Below the pieces are notes generated by a model. The model had not been told where the DNA came from. It did not search any database and saw only the letters and a list, made by a program, of their open reading frames with translations. A DNA stretch of 64,000 nucleotides, taken from F23-B02 sp946405205. GTDB taxonomy: Bacteria; Bacillota; Clostridia; Oscillospirales; Oscillospiraceae. The translations under genes were made by a program, and so were the position numbers. Numbering within the stretch: the first letter of the stretch is position 1; every line of letters starts with the position of its first letter. Location of the stretch: NCBI GenBank assembly GCA_946405205.1, contig CAMJGL010000001.1:62001-126000 (forward strand). The letters are read 5' to 3'. This document shows, piece by piece, positions 26,590 through 38,700 of this stretch.

Positions 26590-28005
26590 TCAGGCCATGT
26601 CGCGGTAGATAAAGGTCACGACGTGGGCACGGGTGCAGACGGCGTTGGGACGGAAAGTGCCGTCGGCATAGCCGGTGGCTATTCCCTCGCCCGCTGCCCA
26701 GAGTATCGCCGCTCTGAAGTCGGCATTGGTCACGGTGCCGAGATCCGTGAGCGTTACGCCGGACTTTGCCTCGGGCTTATTCTCATAGCGCCAGAGGAAG
26801 GTCACGAACTGGGCGCGGCTGACGCTCTTGTCGGGAGCGAAATGCGTATCGTCATAGCCGAGGGTTATGCCCTCGCCGACAGCCCAGAGTATCGCGGTGT
26901 AGTAGGGATTGTCCTTGCCGTTTTCCTGCTTTGCGGATACGTCGGCGAAGGGGTTGTCCGTGGATTTCGGCGCAGGCTCGCCGGCCGCTCTCCACAGGAA
27001 TGTCACGACCTGAGCTCTCGTGCAGTCGGCGTCGGGCTTGAATATCCCGTTCCCGTAGCCTGTCGTTATACCCTCGTCTGCCGCCCACAGTATCGCACCA
27101 GCAAAGGGCGCGTGCTTACCGGCGGTGTCTACATCCGTAAACGGGTAGTTACTTCCGTAATGTATCGCTGCAGATTTGAGAATATCATTTCCTTCGTAGT
27201 CTATCTGGACAGCTTTCCACTGTGCCTCTGTTCCGCCGTAGTATACATTTTTCAGCGCGGAACAGCCGTCAAAGGCATAAGTAATGATATTAGTCACGCT
27301 GTTGGGTATGATGACGCTTTTAAGGGAAGAGCATCCGCTGAAGGTTGAAGAGTTGATTGTTTTGACAGAGCCTTTAATATGTGCACTTGTGAGCGAAGTG
27401 CAGCGGGCAAATACACCACTGCCCAGTTTTGTTACGCTTTCAGGAACAACTATGTTTGTAAGTCCTGTGCAGTCGGGAAAAGCCTCAGCCCAAATCTCCT
27501 TAACACTATTGGGAATAGTTATGTTTTTAAGTCCGGTGCAGCCTCCGAAGGCGTTGGACTTTATAATTTCTACGCCGTAGGGAATATTGACGCTCTTAAG
27601 TCCGGTACAGCCACTGAAGGTGCTTGTACCGATCTCCTTTACGCCGGCTGGGATATCAATGCTCGTAAGTCCTGTACACTCGCAAAAGGCAGAATCTCCG
27701 ATAGACTTAAGGCTGCTTGGGAGTTCAGCTTTCGTCAGCCCGGCGCACTCAACAAAGGAGCCGCCAAAAAGGCTTGTCACGCCCTCTTCTACGACGACAG
27801 ATTTGATACTATCTTTGTACGTAAGCCACGGCTTTCCCGTTGCTTCACCAGTACCACTGATGGTCAGGACGCCCGCATCATCAAGCGTCCATGTGAGATT
27901 TTTACCGCAGGTTCCGCTTTGGGGAGCGTCGGCAGCTGCGCTGACAGGCAGCATCGAAAGCACCATCAGAAGCGCCAGTATAATACTCAGGGTTTTCTTT
28001 TTCAT
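26590..28005 (-). CDS. Secreted BspA-type leucine-rich-repeat protein with SLH anchor
   Basis: A 471-residue exported protein. I start it at the ATG at 28005, where AGGAGG precedes a signal peptide (KKKTLSIILALLMVL... AAA); the open frame upstream to 28185 has no export signal. Residues about 95-270 are seven or eight LRR_5/BspA repeats of about 23 residues (SIDIPAGVKEIGTSTFSGCT and variants). Such repeats occur in adhesins of oral and gut bacteria. The C-terminal half holds three SLH motifs (AILWAADEGITTGYGNG, AILWAVGEGITLGYDD, AILWAAGEGIATGYADG). It has its own near-consensus promoter. Confidence 0.93.
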   Translation of the reverse strand: MKKKTLSIILALLMVLSMLPVSAAADAPQSGTCGKNLTWTLDDAGVLTISGTGEATGKPWLTYKDSIKSVVVEEGVTSLFGGSFVECAGLTKAELPSSLKSIGDSAFCECTGLTSIDIPAGVKEIGTSTFSGCTGLKSVNIPYGVEIIKSNAFGGCTGLKNITIPNSVKEIWAEAFPDCTGLTNIVVPESVTKLGSGVFARCTSLTSAHIKGSVKTINSSTFSGCSSLKSVIIPNSVTNIITYAFDGCSALKNVYYGGTEAQWKAVQIDYEGNDILKSAAIHYGSNYPFTDVDTAGKHAPFAGAILWAADEGITTGYGNGIFKPDADCTRAQVVTFLWRAAGEPAPKSTDNPFADVSAKQENGKDNPYYTAILWAVGEGITLGYDDTHFAPDKSVSRAQFVTFLWRYENKPEAKSGVTLTDLGTVTNADFRAAILWAAGEGIATGYADGTFRPNAVCTRAHVVTFIYRDMA

Positions 28006-28045
28006 TTTTCCTCCTATAATTAGTAAAACATATTTTGCTAAATAA

Positions 28046-28074
28046 ATTATAGTTCCTTTGATACACAAAATCAA
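28046..28074 (-). promoter_or_regulatory. Promoter of the LRR/SLH gene
   Basis: Minus-strand TTGATT (28069-28074), 17 nt, TATAAT (28046-28051), about 40 nt before the ATG. Confidence 0.75.
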
Positions 28075-28169
28075 GACATAACCTGAGCAATAAGATTTTT
28101 TACGAGCTTCTGTGTATATTACTCGATGTTCTGTAACCCTCGGACAGCGACCAATCTCTATAACAGGCA

Positions 28170-28201
28170 ACAAAAAATCCCGCATCGAATGATGCGGGAT
28201 T
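28170..28201 (-). terminator. Terminator behind rpsU
   Basis: An 11-bp perfect stem (AATCCCGCATC 28176-28186 with 28191-28201), 4-nt loop, and TTTTTTG on the minus strand. Confidence 0.9.
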
Positions 28202-28210
28202 TTCGGCTTA

Positions 28211-28396
28211 TCAGTAGTAACGCTTGTTCTTGTTTTTGCGTGCTGCCTCGCTCTTCTTGCGGCGCTTGACGCTGGGGCTCTGGTAGTACTCCTTCTTTCT
28301 CAGATCAGCCAGAACGCCGGCCTTGGCACAGCTGCGCTTAAATCTTTTAAGAGCATTGTCCAGAGATTCGTTCTCCTTGACATAGACTTCAGACAT
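28211..28396 (-). CDS. rpsU: 30S ribosomal protein S21
   Basis: A 61-residue basic protein of the small ribosomal subunit, involved in initiation near the anti-Shine-Dalgarno end of 16S rRNA. The sequence opens MSEVYVKENESLDNALKRFK and ends in a run of Lys/Arg (KRRKKSEAARKNKNKRYY), as in Firmicute S21. It has a consensus promoter inside the gap after leuS and a strong terminator, so it can be expressed apart from the large operon upstream. Confidence 0.97.
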   Translation of the reverse strand: MSEVYVKENESLDNALKRFKRSCAKAGVLADLRKKEYYQSPSVKRRKKSEAARKNKNKRYY

Positions 28397-28463
28397 TTAT
28401 TTCACTCCCTCCATATACGTCTTGCGACGCTTTAAGGGCCAAATTCTTGGCTTAACGAATGAT

Positions 28464-28492
28464 ATTATACTCATTCTTGCGTCTGATGTCAA
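28464..28492 (-). promoter_or_regulatory. Consensus promoter of rpsU
   Basis: Minus-strand TTGACA (28487-28492), 17 nt, TATAAT (28464-28469): a perfect match to the sigma-A consensus, starting 4 bp after the leuS stop codon. Confidence 0.88.
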
Positions 28493-28495
28493 CCT

Positions 28496-31000
<2,505 letters not shown>

Positions 31001-31010
31001 TATTTATATC

Positions 31011-31078
31011 TCCCTTATAGTTGTTTTTCGCCCGTCACGGGCAGATCCGAATGCCCCTTAGCAGGGGCCTATAAGGGA
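31011..31078 (-). promoter_or_regulatory. Three-way RNA structure masking the leuS ribosome binding site
   Basis: On the transcript, a perfect 10-bp helix joins 31069-31078 (UCCCUUAUAG) to 31011-31020 (CUAUAAGGGA). The second strand includes most of the leuS AGGGAG site. The 48-nt interior holds two small GC hairpins: gcccg-tca-cgggc (31030-31042) and gcccc-ttagca-ggggc (31053-31068). The rsfS stop codon lies in the loop of the latter, so ribosomes finishing rsfS would open the structure. Translational coupling is an inference. Confidence 0.5.
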
Positions 31079-31420
31079 TGAGAGGTTGACCTCCTCGGCG
31101 TCGGACCACAGGCGCTCCAGCTTGTAGAAGTCTCTTGCTTCCTCGGTGAAAACGTGTGCCACGACGCAGCCGAAATCGAGCAGCACCCAATTGCCGCCGC
31201 GAAAACCCTCACGGCGGAGCGGAGGCTCGCCGGCCTCGCTCATGGCTCTGTCTATCTCGTCTGTAAGAGCTTTTATATGGGTCGAGGAGGTACCGGTGCA
31301 GATGACGAAATAATCGCAAAGTGTCGTGAGCTTATCCGTCTTCAGGACCGTTATGTCCTTGCCCTTTTTGTCGCTGAGAGCCTTTGCGGCTATCTTTACG
31401 ACTTCATTCGGTGTCATCAT
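31058..31420 (-). CDS. rsfS: Ribosomal silencing factor RsfS
   Basis: A 120-residue Iojap/YbeB family protein that binds L14 on the 50S subunit and blocks subunit joining in starvation. The family core is visible: LCDYFVICTGTSSTHIKAL, GFRGGNWVLLDFGCVVAHVF and FYKLERLW. The ATG overlaps the stop of the LCP gene. Its usual neighbour nadD-yqeK lies one gene upstream, as in many Firmicutes. Confidence 0.96.
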   Translation of the reverse strand: MMTPNEVVKIAAKALSDKKGKDITVLKTDKLTTLCDYFVICTGTSSTHIKALTDEIDRAMSEAGEPPLRREGFRGGNWVLLDFGCVVAHVFTEEARDFYKLERLWSDAEEVNLSSLIGPC

Positions 31421-32691
31421 GAATTATCACCCTCATTTGAAGTATTGGCGCTCGTACTCGTATAGGGGTAAACTCCCGCTCCGGCGACCGATGTTCCCGC
31501 TTCATAGAACATGAAGGAGGTCACACCGCCCTTTAATTCGCCCGTTGTGGAGTAGAAGTTGCCGTTTGAGTAGGTCACCATGTTGATGTTGCTTACGTCT
31601 ACCTTCTTTTCCCAGGGATTGATCTTGTCGTTGACAAGCTCTATCCACTCGTCAATGTAGGGATAAACATAGCTCATTCCGAAAATGCTTCCGGAGGTAT
31701 CCGCGGGAAGCGTATAGAAGTTTATATTATCCTTGTTCAGCAGCAGGAATTCCTTGATGTAGAAGCGGATATTATCGGCAGTCAGGTCGGTCTCCGTATT
31801 GTTCTCGACGATCTCGATAAGCTGGCCGATATTGGGGATATTGCCGAGGCTGAGAAGCTGGCTTGCCATAGCCTTGAAGAGAGCCTGCTGAACTCCGATG
31901 CGCTGGATATCGCCGCCGGCATAGGTGTGACGGAAGCGGAGCACCTGAACGGTCTGCTCGCCGTTGAGCTTCTGCAGTCCGGCGTCGATGTTTATATGCA
32001 GATCCTGAACGGGATCGTCGTAGTGCATATCGACGGGAACATCAAACTCAACTCCGCCGATGGTATCGACTATCTGCTCTGCGGCGTTTATATCGATGAC
32101 CGCGTATTTATCAATACCGAAGCCGAGCATATCCTCAAGAGCCGCCTTGAGCTCGCCTATGGCATCTTTATTATTGTTGATGCACGCGGGATAGATATAA
32201 TTTATCTTCTTGACATTGTAACTGGTGTTTACAAGCGTATCACGGGGTATGTTTACGATATTCAGCTCACCGTCAACGACGTTGAGACAGCCGACCATAA
32301 TGGTGTCGGTATTGTTGCCGACCTTGTCAAGTCCCACGACCATAAAGGTATACATCCCGTTGTAGCGTCCGTTGGTGACGCCGGCTTCGATCCTTCCGTC
32401 ATCGTCGCCCTTCAGGCCCTTGTCGTCCACATCGGGTGCCTCGGTAAAGTACTCGATAGCGAAATATACTCCCGCGAGCAGCACGGCGAGGATTATAAGT
32501 ACGGTCAAAATGATCTTGCGGGTCTTTTTCTTTTTTGCCTGCTTATCCCTTTTTGCCTTGATCTTTTCAACACTGCCGGACTGAGCCCCGGTCTCATAAG
32601 CGCCGTCATAGCTGTTTGAAGCCGCGCTCTTATCCGTGTAGTTTGAGCCGCCGCTGTGCTTGCCGCCTTTCTTATTTCCAAATAGCTGCAT
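31417..32691 (-). CDS. LytR-CpsA-Psr (LCP) family wall-polymer transferase
   Basis: A 424-residue single-pass membrane protein. A 55-residue basic cytoplasmic tail and a TM helix (about 59-80) precede an outside LCP domain (about 110-340), with VVGLDKVGNNTDTIMV, NIPRDTLV, and LRFRHTYAGGDIQRIGVQQ. These supply the Asp and Arg residues that hold the polyprenyl pyrophosphate. Family members attach teichoic-acid-like or capsule polymers to peptidoglycan. In this cell it could attach the wall polysaccharide that SLH domains bind. It sits between nadD-yqeK and rsfS, a common Firmicute position, and overlaps rsfS by 4 bp. Confidence 0.93.
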   Translation of the reverse strand: MQLFGNKKGGKHSGGSNYTDKSAASNSYDGAYETGAQSGSVEKIKAKRDKQAKKKKTRKIILTVLIILAVLLAGVYFAIEYFTEAPDVDDKGLKGDDDGRIEAGVTNGRYNGMYTFMVVGLDKVGNNTDTIMVGCLNVVDGELNIVNIPRDTLVNTSYNVKKINYIYPACINNNKDAIGELKAALEDMLGFGIDKYAVIDINAAEQIVDTIGGVEFDVPVDMHYDDPVQDLHINIDAGLQKLNGEQTVQVLRFRHTYAGGDIQRIGVQQALFKAMASQLLSLGNIPNIGQLIEIVENNTETDLTADNIRFYIKEFLLLNKDNINFYTLPADTSGSIFGMSYVYPYIDEWIELVNDKINPWEKKVDVSNINMVTYSNGNFYSTTGELKGGVTSFMFYEAGTSVAGAGVYPYTSTSANTSNEGDNS

Positions 32692-32727
32692 ATCTTTGTT
32701 TCCCTTCTGCCGGCCTAAACGCCGAAT

Positions 32728-33900
32728 CTATTGCTTATTTACTAATTGACTGTACCACTCAAATGCTTCAACTGTGTCCTTATAGGGCTCCTGTCCGCTG
32801 CTTTTTATATCCTCAAGGCTCATTTCAAGCCCCAGCGCCATAGCCTTGTCCAGATCCTCATAGGCAAGCTTCCTGAGCTCCTCCACGCCGGGAAAATCAC
32901 GGTTAGGCTCTATGTAATCAGCCATATAAATGATCTTCTCCAGCAGGGTCATATCGGGTTTTCCCGTGGTATGCCATCTGATGGCATTGTAAACCTCGTC
33001 GCTTATGCCGAATAGCGCACGTGCGACCGCCGCACCCGTCTTGGCATGCAGGAGCTTGAAATTTTGCTCCTCCGCATTATCGTTTATAATACCATACTTC
33101 CGACACAATATCAATTGGTCGGATAATACAAGTTTTTTCGTTATATCATGCAATATTCCGGCTTCCGCGGCATTTTCGGGGTCCTCCCCCCATCTTTTCG
33201 CAAGCTGCACAGCCTCCGCCTCGCAGCCTATCACATGGGCGACCCTACTGGGCTTGAGCATGGCATGAGCCTTTTCGCGCAGCCAGTACAGCTCAGGCTT
33301 TGCGCCGTAGTCCCCGTTCTCGATTATCCGGGCATAGACCTTCTCCGGCAGATACGACACGCCCATCCTGCGGCGGAGCATATCCCTGATGTCCGAGGAG
33401 GACATAGGCTGCGGCTCATGGGGAACGAACACGCACTTTGCGCCGTACTCCTTTTTCAGATACTCGGCATGCTCCAATATCCTCGCATCCTCACCGTAGC
33501 AGCGGCAGAACACAGCGAGAGTCATGTTTTCAAGCAGGAAGCGGTAACGGTACCACTGCTCAAAGCTCAGGAACATGTCCGTTCCCATGGCAAAGCTGAA
33601 CTCCGCTCCCGGATACAGCTTCATGAGCTGCTCCAGAGTCTCGGCGGAATAGCTTTTGCCCTCGCGCAGTATCTCGATATCCGACACCTCGGCGCCTTCA
33701 AGCTCCGAAAAGGCAAGCCGGGTCAGCAGCAGCCGCTCCTGCGGGTCGGGACTGTCGATGCATAGCTCCTTGTGGGGAGGTATGCTTGCCGGTATGATGA
33801 GCATTTTGTCCGGCTTCAGGTGATCCATCACCGCGGCTGCGGCCTCGACATGTCCGCAGTGGGGCGGGTTAAAGCTGCCGCCGTAAATTGCAATCTTCAT
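32728..33900 (-). CDS. nadD: NadD-YqeK fusion: nicotinate-nucleotide adenylyltransferase plus HD hydrolase
   Basis: A 390-residue two-domain protein. Residues 1-200 are NadD, which makes deamido-NAD, with GGSFNPPHCGH (8-18) and SSSDIRDML near 170. Residues about 205-390 are YqeK, an HD-family hydrolase of diadenosine tetraphosphate, with HVIGCEAEAVQLAKRW, AGILHDITKK and YMADYIEPNRDFPGV. The two are separate adjacent genes in Bacillus subtilis, and fused forms are known in Clostridia. It overlaps yhbY by 4 bp. Confidence 0.95.
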   Translation of the reverse strand: MKIAIYGGSFNPPHCGHVEAAAAVMDHLKPDKMLIIPASIPPHKELCIDSPDPQERLLLTRLAFSELEGAEVSDIEILREGKSYSAETLEQLMKLYPGAEFSFAMGTDMFLSFEQWYRYRFLLENMTLAVFCRCYGEDARILEHAEYLKKEYGAKCVFVPHEPQPMSSSDIRDMLRRRMGVSYLPEKVYARIIENGDYGAKPELYWLREKAHAMLKPSRVAHVIGCEAEAVQLAKRWGEDPENAAEAGILHDITKKLVLSDQLILCRKYGIINDNAEEQNFKLLHAKTGAAVARALFGISDEVYNAIRWHTTGKPDMTLLEKIIYMADYIEPNRDFPGVEELRKLAYEDLDKAMALGLEMSLEDIKSSGQEPYKDTVEAFEWYSQLVNKQ

Positions 33901-34205
33901 TTTTTCTTTTCTTTCACAAGAGCTATTTTAGGCTCTTTTGCATTGCGTTTATACAGTACGAACTTACTTCCTATCGTCTGGACGGTCTCCGCGGCGCAGG
34001 CCTCCGCCAATGCGTCGGCGGCCTCGCGGGCCGTCAGCAGGCTGTTTTCAAGAACACGTCCCTTTATGAGCTCTCTGGCTGCCAGCGCGTCCTTCACCTG
34101 AGTTACCGTGTTTTCCGTTATTCCGCCCTTGCCTACCTGGATGATCGTATCCTCGCTCATCGCAAGACCTCTGAGCTGGGCTCTCTGCTTACTTGTAAGT
34201 GCCAT
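33897..34205 (-). CDS. yhbY: YhbY family RNA-binding protein
   Basis: A 102-residue CRM-domain protein linked to 50S ribosome assembly. Typical features are LTSKQRAQLRGLA at the start, the GKGGIT turn (GxxG RNA-binding loop) and the C-terminal GSKFVLYKRN. It overlaps rdgB by 17 bp and nadD by 4 bp. Confidence 0.93.
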   Translation of the reverse strand: MALTSKQRAQLRGLAMSEDTIIQVGKGGITENTVTQVKDALAARELIKGRVLENSLLTAREAADALAEACAAETVQTIGSKFVLYKRNAKEPKIALVKEKKK

Positions 34206-34791
34206 TAAGTTCCCTCAATTTCTTTTTAAATTCTCTGAGTGCATTGGCTCTGTGGGATATCCGGTTCTTTACCTCGGTCCCGAGCTCCGCCATGCTCCTG
34301 TCATAGCCCTGGGGCTTGAAAACGGGGTCGTAGCCGAAGCCTCCCTCGCCCGACGGTTCGCGGAGTATCTCGCCCCGGCATTCGCCCTCGGTCCTGATGA
34401 TGCTGCCGTCGGGGAAGATGCAGCATATACTACTGACGAATTTTGCCGCTCTGTGTTCCTCGTTCACGAGCTTCGAGAGCAGATATTCGTATTTTTCCTT
34501 ATCACTCGCGTCGTGCCCGCCGGGGGCGTACCGGGCAGTATGCACGCCGGGTTCACCGTTGAGAGCCTCCACCATAAGGCCGGAGTCGTCGGCAACGGCG
34601 GCAAGTCCTGTCGCGTCGGCGACGGCTTTTGCCTTGAGATACGCGTTCTCGGCAAAGGTCGTTCCGGTCTCCTCGACCTCAAAATCGCAGCCGGCCTCGC
34701 GCTGGGATATAAGCTCCACGTCCATATCGGACAGGATCTCCCTGAGCTCCCTGAGTTTCTTTTTATTATTGCTTGCCAGAATAAGCTTCAC
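34189..34791 (-). CDS. rdgB: XTP/dITP diphosphatase (RdgB/HAM1)
   Basis: A 200-residue house-cleaning pyrophosphatase that removes ITP, dITP and XTP. Motifs: LASNNKKKLRELREIL at the start, EETGTTFAENAYLKA, ADDSGLMVEALNGEPGVHTA, GEGGFGYDPVF and SHRANALREF. Its stop overlaps yhbY and its start overlaps ftsY by 4 bp. Confidence 0.97.
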   Translation of the reverse strand: MKLILASNNKKKLRELREILSDMDVELISQREAGCDFEVEETGTTFAENAYLKAKAVADATGLAAVADDSGLMVEALNGEPGVHTARYAPGGHDASDKEKYEYLLSKLVNEEHRAAKFVSSICCIFPDGSIIRTEGECRGEILREPSGEGGFGYDPVFKPQGYDRSMAELGTEVKNRISHRANALREFKKKLRELNGTYK

Positions 34792-35693
34792 TTGAACAGC
34801 GCCTCCACAAATTCCCTGGGGTCAAAGGGGATGAGGTCATCTATACCCTCGCCCACGCCGATGTACTTTACGGGCAGTTTGAGCTCGTTTGCGATGGCAA
34901 ACACTATGCCACCCTTGGCCGTGCCGTCAAGCTTCGTCAGGACTATGCCCGTGACGCCCGCCGTTTCAAGAAACTGCTTTGCCTGGATAAGGCCGTTCTG
35001 GCCGGTCGTTGCGTCGAGCACCATGAGAGTCTCCACGTCCGCCTCGGGAAGCTCACGGCGGATAACGCGGGTTATCTTGTTGAGCTCGTTCATGAGGTTT
35101 GCCTTGTTGTGCAGTCTGCCGGCGGTGTCGATGATTATTGTATCGGCATTCCTGGCCTTGGCGGCGCAGATGCCGTCATACACGACGGAGGCGGGGTCTC
35201 CCCCCTCCTCGTGGCGCACGATATCGGCTCCCGAGCGCTCTGCCCAGATAGCCAGCTGCTCGGCGGCGGCGGCGCGGAAGGTATCGCCGGCACACAGGAG
35301 CACCTTCTTGCCGTCCTCCTTCAGACGGGCGGCGAGCTTACCGATGGTCGTGGTCTTGCCGACGCCGTTTACTCCGACCATGAGGATGACGGAGGGCTTT
35401 GTATTCAGCTTCAGCTCAGTTTCCATCTCGCCGAGCATATCGTGCATATACTCAACGAACGCTGCCTTGGCGTCCCGTCCCTTCATGATGCGGCGGCGAA
35501 GAAGAATGTATTTATAGTCATACATGATCTTCGCGGTGGTCTCGCCGCCGACGTCGGCCATGATGAGCATTTCCTCAAGCTCATCATAAAAGTCGATATC
35601 GTCGATATCGTAGTTGCGGAAGACCTCCTCGAGTTCCTCAATATTCTTGCGGGTCTTGCTCAGTCCCGAAAAAATCTTATCAAAAAAGCCCAT
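34788..35693 (-). CDS. ftsY: Signal recognition particle receptor FtsY
   Basis: A 301-residue SRP-type GTPase that docks ribosome-SRP complexes to the Sec translocon. It lacks the long acidic A domain of E. coli FtsY, as is usual in Firmicutes. GTPase motifs: GVNGVGKTTT (107-116), DTFRAAA, DTAGRL, TKLDGTAKGG and the closing YIGVGEGIDDLIPF. It is translated after smc (16-bp gap) and before rdgB (4-bp overlap); smc-ftsY is a conserved pair. Confidence 0.98.
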   Translation of the reverse strand: MGFFDKIFSGLSKTRKNIEELEEVFRNYDIDDIDFYDELEEMLIMADVGGETTAKIMYDYKYILLRRRIMKGRDAKAAFVEYMHDMLGEMETELKLNTKPSVILMVGVNGVGKTTTIGKLAARLKEDGKKVLLCAGDTFRAAAAEQLAIWAERSGADIVRHEEGGDPASVVYDGICAAKARNADTIIIDTAGRLHNKANLMNELNKITRVIRRELPEADVETLMVLDATTGQNGLIQAKQFLETAGVTGIVLTKLDGTAKGGIVFAIANELKLPVKYIGVGEGIDDLIPFDPREFVEALFK

Positions 35694-35709
35694 TTTATTC
35701 TCCTCAGCT

Positions 35710-38700
35710 TCAGTCTGTTTCTATCGTTTTCTGCGCCTGCTCAAGATCGAGCTCTATTACCTTGGACACGCCCTTTTCCTGCATAGTCACACCGTACAGG
35801 TGGTCGGCCTCCTCCATGGTGCCGCGGCGGTGCGTTATTATGATAAACTGGGTCTTGTCGCACATGCGGCGCATATAATCGGCATAACGGATGACGTTTG
35901 ACTCGTCAAGCGCGGCCTCGATCTCGTCCATCACACAGAAGGGTGTTGGGCGCACCTTGAGGATAGCAAAATACAGCGCGATGGCAACAAAGGCCTTTTC
36001 GCCGCCGGACAAAAGGCTAATATTCGATACCGCCTTGCCCGGGGGCTGTACCTTTATCTCAATGCCGCAGTCGAGGGGATTCGCCTCATCCTCAAGAAGG
36101 ATAGACGCCTTTCCGCCGCCGAAGAGTTCAAGGAAAGTCTCACGGAATTTCTCGTCAATGAGCCTGAATTCTCTGAGGAACACCTCCTGCATCTCCGAGG
36201 TCACATCGTTGATTATACCCAAAAGTTCCTTTTTTGCTTTCTCTATATCGTCCCGCTGGCCGGTCAGGAATTCGTAACGGCTGCTGACGCGCTCGTATTC
36301 CTCGATCGCGCCGATATTCGGCGTGCCGAGGGCGGATATCTGACGGCGCAGGTCGTTTATACCGCGGGTCTCCTTCTGGATGTTCTCGACCGGCTGACGA
36401 AGCTCCTGAGCCGCTGAATGGCTCAGCTCATAGCTGTCCCAGAGCTTGTCCAGAAGCTGCTTTTCCTCCATATCGGCGGCAAGCTTTTTATTCTCCAATC
36501 CTGAACATCTGCGCTCAAGCTCCAAAAGCTCACGGTTGCGCTCCTGGGTGTCCTTATCGGTCTTTGTCCTGCGGCCCTCAAGCTCAAGACGCTTGCTGTT
36601 GATCTCATTGATCTCGGCCCTTATCTTTTCGGCCTCGGCCATGATACCGCCGCGCTGCTTCAAAACGGCATCAAGCTCGTTTTCTATCGTTCTTCTCGAA
36701 GCCTCGGCTCTTTCGATCGCCTTATGTCTAAGCTCGCTGTCGCCGGAAAGGCTCTCCATAAGCAGCTCAAACTGGCTCACGGCCGCCTCGGTCGTGCGCT
36801 TTTCGGCCTCCAGGGAGGCTTTCTCACGCAGTATCTCAGCCTGGTCCTCAAGCGCCATGTCAAGCTCATAGCGCAGTCCTGACAGAGCCGTCCTCGCTTT
36901 CTCAAGCTCGGCTGAGGCGGAGTTATAGTCGCTTTCGAGCTTTGCTCTGCTCTTTTTGAGCGCCTCAAGCTCATTTGCCCTCGAAAGAATGCCCGTGCCT
37001 CTGGCCGCGCTGCCGCCCGTCATGGAGCCTCCGGCGTTAATGAGCTGGCCGTCAAGGCTCACGATACGCAGCCGGTTGCCGTTTGCCTTTGACATACGCA
37101 CGGCGTCCGCCAGCGTTTCGGCAACGACCGTTCTGCCCAGCAGATTGGCAAATATGCCCTCGTACTTCGGCTCAAAGGCAACAAGGTCAAAGGCAACACC
37201 CACAAAGCCCGGATCGTTCACGGGAGCGTCCTTCATAACGCTGCCGCGCACGGTGTCAACCGGCAGGAAGGTCGCTCTTCCTGAATCGGTGCGCTTGAGC
37301 ATTTCTATAGCGCTCCGGCCGTCATTCTGGCTGTCAATGACGATATTCTGCATCGCGGCTCCCAGAGCGGTTTCTATCGCAAGGGCGCACTCGTTATCGG
37401 CCTTTATGAGATTAGCAACAGGGCCGTGAACACCGCGCAGATTTCCTCTCGCCGACTCCCGCATGACGGTCTTGACCGCCTTGGAAAAGCCCTCGTACTC
37501 CTTCTCCATCTCGGAGAGCATATGTATGCGGGCATCCATGCTGCGGCAATCGACCGACAGCTTGTTTACCTTTTCCCTGAGCTGCTCGGCGGCGTTTTCG
37601 CGGCTTTGCAGCTTCATGCGGCAGCCCTCGATAACATTGGCGCTTCTGTTTTGTTTTTCGGAAAGTGCGGACAGGGCTTTTGTAAGCTCGTCTATCCTCG
37701 CTTTATTCTCCCCGATCTGAATGCCGATCTCCCTTACGCGGGTCTCCGCCTCTGAAATATCGGCTTTCATGCGCTCGACGGATTCGCTGCTGCTTTTGAT
37801 ATTGGCTCTGAGCTCCGCAGCACGGGCGTCGCAGTCGGCGGCTCTGCCTTCCGTCGCCGACAGCCTTTCCCTGGCCTTTTCCGCCTCAATATCCTTCTCG
37901 TGCATGCGCTCGGATATGTTGCCGGACGAGGCATATAGCGCCTCAAGGCTGCGGTGAGCCTCGTCAAGCTCGCGCTTTGCGTTCTCAAAATCGTTGTTAA
38001 CGGCTTCGGCCTGACTGCGCAGTCTGTCAAGACTCGCCATCCAGACGGATATCTCCCTCACGCGGAGTTCGTCTCTGAGGATGAGATACTTTTTCGCGGT
38101 CTCCGACTGGCGGCGCAGAGGCTCCACCTGAAGCTCCAGCTCATCTATCTTATCGTTTATGCGCAGAAGGTTCTCCTCGGTCCTGGCAAGCTTGCGCTCG
38201 GATTCCTCCTTGCGGCTGCGGTAACGGGATATGCCGGCGGCCTCCTCGAAGATATCTCTGCGGTCGGAGCTTTTTGACGAAACGATCTCGGCTATCCTGC
38301 CCTGCCCGATGATCGAATAGCCGTCGCGTCCGAGGCCGGTGTCCATCAGCAGGCTGTTTATGTCCTTGAGCCTTACTGCTTCGCGGTTTATATAGTACTC
38401 GCTCTCGCCGCTGCGGTAATAGCGGCGGGTGAGCATGAGTTCGGTATTGTCGCAGTCGAAAATGCGCTCGGAATTATCGATAATAAGAGATACCTGCGCA
38501 AAGCCCAGCGCGCCGCGCTTCTCCGTGCCGCCGAAGATGACGTCCTCCATCTTGCCGCCGCGCAGAGTTTTCGAGCGCTGCTCGCCCATGACCCACAGTA
38601 TCGCATCCGCTATATTGGACTTGCCCGAGCCGTTGGGGCCGACTATCGCGGTCACGTCCTTTTCAAATGTTATGCGGGTCTTGTCCGGAAAGGACTTGAA

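Noticed and set aside
28006..28185. N-terminal extension of the LRR/SLH protein
   Set aside because: The extra 60 codons cover a consensus promoter and have no ribosome binding site; the signal peptide begins at the ATG at 28005.
31001..31057. T-box leader before leuS
   Set aside because: The gap is only 57 bp, has no T-box sequence and no specifier-loop architecture; the hairpins there lack a following T-run on the leuS strand.
34108..35517. A 469-codon plus-strand frame across rdgB and ftsY
   Set aside because: It spans two well-recognised genes on the other strand and resembles no protein.
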